64,000 bases of DNA from assembly GCA_003508835.1 (NCBI GenBank), contig PUFA01000077.1, positions 2,680,001 to 2,744,000 on the forward strand, in the 5' to 3' direction. Each line of letters starts with the position of its first letter. Positions within the stretch are counted from its first letter, which is position 1. Made by a program: the position numbers and the translations under genes. The notes under the pieces were generated by a model. The model had not been told where the DNA came from. It worked only from the letters and a program-made list of their open reading frames with translations, and searched no databases. This DNA comes from Eonycteris spelaea. Lineage: Eukaryota; Chordata; Mammalia; Chiroptera; Pteropodidae. This document shows positions 60,956 through 64,000 of the stretch, in pieces.

Positions 60956-61010
60956 TTTGGCCTAGAGTTTGGCCTAGAGCTACAGAGAGGGCTTCATCAG
61001 GGCTTCATCA
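60956..61010. repeat. Two adjacent short tandem duplications
   Basis: TTTGGCCTAGAG occurs twice in tandem (60956-60967, 60968-60979). Nine bases later GGGCTTCATCA occurs twice in tandem (60989-60999, 61000-61010). All copies are perfect. Confidence 0.95.
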
Positions 61011-61466
61011 CTACCAGCGCCTGAGGCCTCAGATGACTCAAATGATCAACCATTAAAGTTGCCTCAGTATTCTCTTATCTAATGCAGCTTTCTCAGTTTC
61101 CTTTTAAAGTTTTTGGAGACATTTCCGCAGCACAGTGAAGAAGAGGCATCAAGGCTCTGTATGACGAAAGGAGCAGAGGGTGCCCTTTCTAACAGATCAG
61201 GAAAGCTCTGAGAGGTTAATGAATGACAGTAAACTCGCCCCTGCGAAGCGAAATCAGTTTGCAGTTTGTAACATGCACTGTCCACCTAAACCACTAAACC
61301 ACAGTATGATGGCATCGAATGCTGGATGCAGAGAACGACACAGAGAAAATGCTGTATGAAGTGATGTGCTTCATAATTCTATTATTAACTACATTAACTA
61401 TTATTATTAACCATAATTATCGAAAGTTATCAGACCAGCTAAAGAATTTAGGCCAAGAGGAACTTG

Positions 61467-61488
61467 TTTTTTTTTTTTTTTTTTTTTT
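61467..61488. repeat. T22 homopolymer
   Basis: Twenty-two consecutive T followed by GCAG. It looks like a splice acceptor on the plus strand, but no exon follows. Confidence 0.85.
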
Positions 61489-62161
61489 GCAGGGCATGTT
61501 ACTCAAATTCTGGCAAAGGATAATCAATACTACACTTTTAGTTAGTATATCTCTAACATGCCCTAGGGAGTCAGCTGAAAAAAAAAAAAATCTTTAAACT
61601 TGGGCAGAATCAAATAACAAAGACTTGGTTTCACCTAAGATCACATTTAGCTTGTTGAACTAATAAGTGTTGCAGTTGCCAACATTCCAGATCGAAGAAA
61701 CTGTGAAAACCAAACCATCTAGTAGTGTACAATTTCATTCATTTGGGCTTGATGAGCCTGACCAGGACTACCCATGATAATCAGCACACGGGAATCACAA
61801 GATAACCCTTAAACTCCATTTAACCTTCCCAAGCTTGTTTCCCCGTCCCCAGGATCTCTCTCCTCTCTTATTTCACTCCTCGAACACTTAACAGCTATAG
61901 TTATTTGATGAGTAATATGTGTATTATCTGCGATTATAAATACAAAAATCTGGTTTTGGTGATCCAATCCCCTTTGTGTATTTTGATTTTTCAGTGTTCC
62001 CAAGTGACTAGAGCTTAAAGAAATGAGGACTTTTTGGCCTTTACGAAATGGATTCCATGAAAACCATGACAGCAGTGTCAAATTGGCACGTAATGGAAAC
62101 GTTCTTAGGGTGACCGCAACGCCCCAAACCACAGAAATGTCAGCCCAATTGCCCAGATAAG

Positions 62162-62175
62162 CCCGCATCTGCGGG
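62162..62175. other. Small perfect hairpin
   Basis: CCCGCA, a two-base loop TC, and TGCGGG form a GC-rich stem of six base pairs inside a locally GC-richer, repeat-free stretch (62080-62480). Its meaning is unknown. Confidence 0.6.
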
Positions 62176-62814
62176 GGCCAATAAGCATAAGGATCCCACC
62201 ATGTAAGGTCCATGTAAGCTGGACACCTGAAGAGAGACGATGCTAAGCCTGACCGAGAGCATCACAAATGGGTGCGCCAAGAGCCCAAGACTTTGCCCTT
62301 CTGACCTGTTGTAGCCACTGGCTTGGGGACCAACAACAGCTGCCTGGGCTACCAGTCAACAGAGCTCGCTTTGGAGACGCCAAGGGCTTTCGCCCCTTCA
62401 CTCTGTCGCGGAAGACTCCACCTCCCTCCCTGGGTGTTGTGGTGGCAGACCTGCGTGGGTACCTGAACGGGTTTATCTGAGCAGGTCCCACTCAATAACC
62501 AGGCCATGTGGAAGGACACAAATGCGTTCCAGGGTGTCACTTCGGTAGCTGCTTTCCTTCTTTGCGACACCAGAAAAGGGTTTTTCTTTTCACGCAATCT
62601 TGGAAAACAATTGTAGCCAACAAGTTTCTAAATAGTCATCCTTCTGGGAATTTTTTTTAATAAATGGAGCTAAATAGAATTAGGTTAACAAAGAGACGTA
62701 GGGAACATATGTGTTTGCACTAAAGAAATTTCAGTTCCCAGAAGCGACAGTGAACTTTAAAGTCCAGCTTCCCTCTCCAGGCTGTGTCTTCATTCTGCTA
62801 ACACTGGCCATCTA

Positions 62815-63010
62815 CTAATTGCTTAGCAAATGTTTATTGAGCAAATTAATGAGCACGAATTTATAAATAATTGAACAATTAGTAGGTAATGAATGATTTG
62901 TAAATTAGCAGTTTATAATAAATTACAAATTATTTAGTTAATCAGTAAATAATTAAACTCCACTAGAGACAATAATAAAATATTCAGTAAGTAAACAAAT
63001 TACTGAAAAA
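62815..63010. other. AT-rich block with many TAAT/ATTA motifs
   Basis: About 200 bp are strongly AT-rich with repeated TAAT, ATTA and AAATTA motifs (for example AATAATTGAACAATTAGTAG, AATAAATTACAAATTATTTA). It starts with an L2-like GCAAATGTTTATTGAGCA. The motifs resemble homeodomain core sites but also arise by chance in such composition. Confidence 0.5.
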
Positions 63011-63254
63011 GAAAGGAAGATACCCCTAAAAAGTAAACGTCTGAACTACAGATTATTTGCAACACAAAGAAACACCATTATTTTCAAATGCCGTAAGCTA
63101 TAAATGAGTACTGAAACAAAATTAGATAAATTAGTGAGCACAATTCACTGTGCCATCCTGCATAATAATGTATTATTAACAAAGATTTCTTTAATATTCA
63201 AATGCTAAATGCCCAATTTAGAATCTCACCGTTAAAACAAACTGAGGTTTTCTC

Positions 63255-63350
63255 TTCAAACCCCATTGTCTTGCAGATGAGGAATCTGAGCCCCATTTCA
63301 GATGTATATGACCTGACCAAGTTTACTTGGCTAGCCACGTAACTCAATGC
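63255..63350 (-). repeat. MIR SINE fragment, antisense
   Basis: It shows TTGTCTTGCAGATGAGGAAT, CTGAGCCCCATTTCAGATGT and GGCTAGCCACGTAACTCAAT, the complement of MIR. Confidence 0.6.
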
Positions 63351-64000
63351 CTATTTCTTCAGGCCGACTATGTGTCATTTCTATGCACTAGGCCAACTTT
63401 TGTGACATAAGAAGTAGTGGGCCCCAAATAAATGAGGATATATTTGCAACACTTATCCTTTTAAACTATGAAGTTTCAGAGACAGGCACCTACTATCGAT
63501 CACCTTCTGAACTTGACCTGGTTTTTACTCTTAGTGGAACAGGCAATGATCATTTCTATTGATGCTGCTTCCAAGAAGCAGAGTAGAACTGTTTGTAGAT
63601 TAGATTTGTTTTCTAGCCTTTCTTTTTAAATGTACTAAGAAAATACAACTTAAATGAGTGCAGCCAGAGGTGATAAAGAGGGAGTGATAAAGATGACAAA
63701 AACTTCCAAAAGAAAGCCAGCCCGTTTCTTAAATCAAAAGCAAACACAATGATAAGGATAGTTTTCCAACCAAGAAACAGGTTTTTGCCACTACCGCATC
63801 TAATATATGATTAAAGAGAAGTATCAGTAAAACATATGTTTTTCCATTGTTTCTAGTTCATCTGCCCCTGACATTTTGCTAATTACCTCAAAAAAGCATT
63901 TCAGTATAATTTTCTGTTTTCTTCTATTTCTAGTTAAAGCTAACAATATCTTGTGATGAACAATGGCTTCAATGTTAAATGATCTTGAACAACCATGTTT

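Larger units (their letters stand above)
26657..64000 (-). other. SAMD12: SAMD12 upstream intron (partial; continues past the window)
   Basis: Everything 5' of the exon on the minus strand within the window should be intron, because SAMD12 is a very large gene and no exon for the first half of the SAM domain was found. It holds the repeats listed separately. Stretches where I see no gene or recognisable repeat include 27240-28200, 29700-30050, 30510-30940, 37540-37980, 38880-39430, 39480-41770, 42910-43920, 46760-47100, 47360-48420, 48450-50020, 52030-52820, 53800-54370, 54440-55350 and 58870-62800. Many short ORFs occur but none has a recognisable domain. Confidence 0.7.

Noticed and set aside
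61467..61500. T22 followed by GCAG as an exon acceptor on the plus strand
   Set aside because: No open frame or donor of quality follows, and the host gene runs on the other strand. A long T-run creates such a site by chance.
62243..62597. Overlapping ORFs on both strands in a GC-richer patch, considered as an exon or pseudogene
   Set aside because: Neither strand gives a recognisable protein or splice sites. The patch is noted only as part of the repeat-poor block.
26657..64000. The preceding SAMD12 exon (first half of the SAM domain, W-T-Q-Q-D-V-C-K-W region)
   Set aside because: I looked on the minus strand for this text and did not see it, so it is presumed to lie above 64000.

Overview
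This window looks like intronic DNA from a placental mammal. Nearly all of it is non-coding, AT-rich and filled with decayed transposable elements of the eutherian set: MIR, L2, L1, MLT1-type MaLR LTRs, and hAT elements of the MER1, MER5 and MER20 types. I see no Alu, rodent B1/B2, BovB, carnivore tRNA-Lys SINE or horse ERE. The L1 at about 31-36.8 kb has a 5' region and 3' tail of the laurasiatherian type, closest in my memory to bat L1s. The organism is therefore probably a laurasiatherian with little recent SINE activity. A fruit bat would fit, but this is inference.

The one secure protein-coding feature is a 141-bp exon on the minus strand (26481-26621). It encodes the second half of a SAM domain that I recognise as SAMD12. 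It has a strong polypyrimidine tract and AG acceptor, and a GT donor. If the donor is not used, the frame runs on for about 40 codons to a stop at 26359-26361, and an AATAAA lies about 70 nt further on, so a short terminal-exon isoform looks possible. Transcription runs from high to low coordinates: 26622-64000 is the upstream intron and 1-26480 the downstream intron. In human the downstream intron is probably the one in which pentanucleotide expansions cause familial myoclonic epilepsy type 1. No such array is present here.

Layout. 1-26 kb: MIR and L2 fragments, an MLT1 solo LTR (8.5 kb), old L1 3' ends (20.2-20.8, 23.3-24.2 kb), a MER5A copy and two TG microsatellites. 26.3-26.7 kb: the SAMD12 exon. 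27.0-27.2 kb: a MER1-type hAT element with a visible 8-bp target duplication. 28-30.5 kb: L2 and an MLT1 LTR. About 30.95-36.9 kb: a nearly full-length but dead L1. About 37.1-37.5 kb: an unidentified segment that looks like a broken coding sequence. 38-52 kb: MIR, L2, MER20, an ERVL-like LTR and L1 3' ends. 52.8-53.7 kb: a pyrimidine-rich segment I could not name. 55.3-58.5 kb: three MaLR-type LTRs, two of which may bound one provirus. 59-64 kb: nearly free of recognisable repeats, so the best place to look for conserved intronic regulatory DNA.

I found no convincing new genetic system. The points most worth a second look are the dual-use end of the SAMD12 exon, the unidentified pseudogene-like segment, the two-LTR MaLR arrangement, the L1 3' tail duplication, and the repeat-poor 59-64 kb block.
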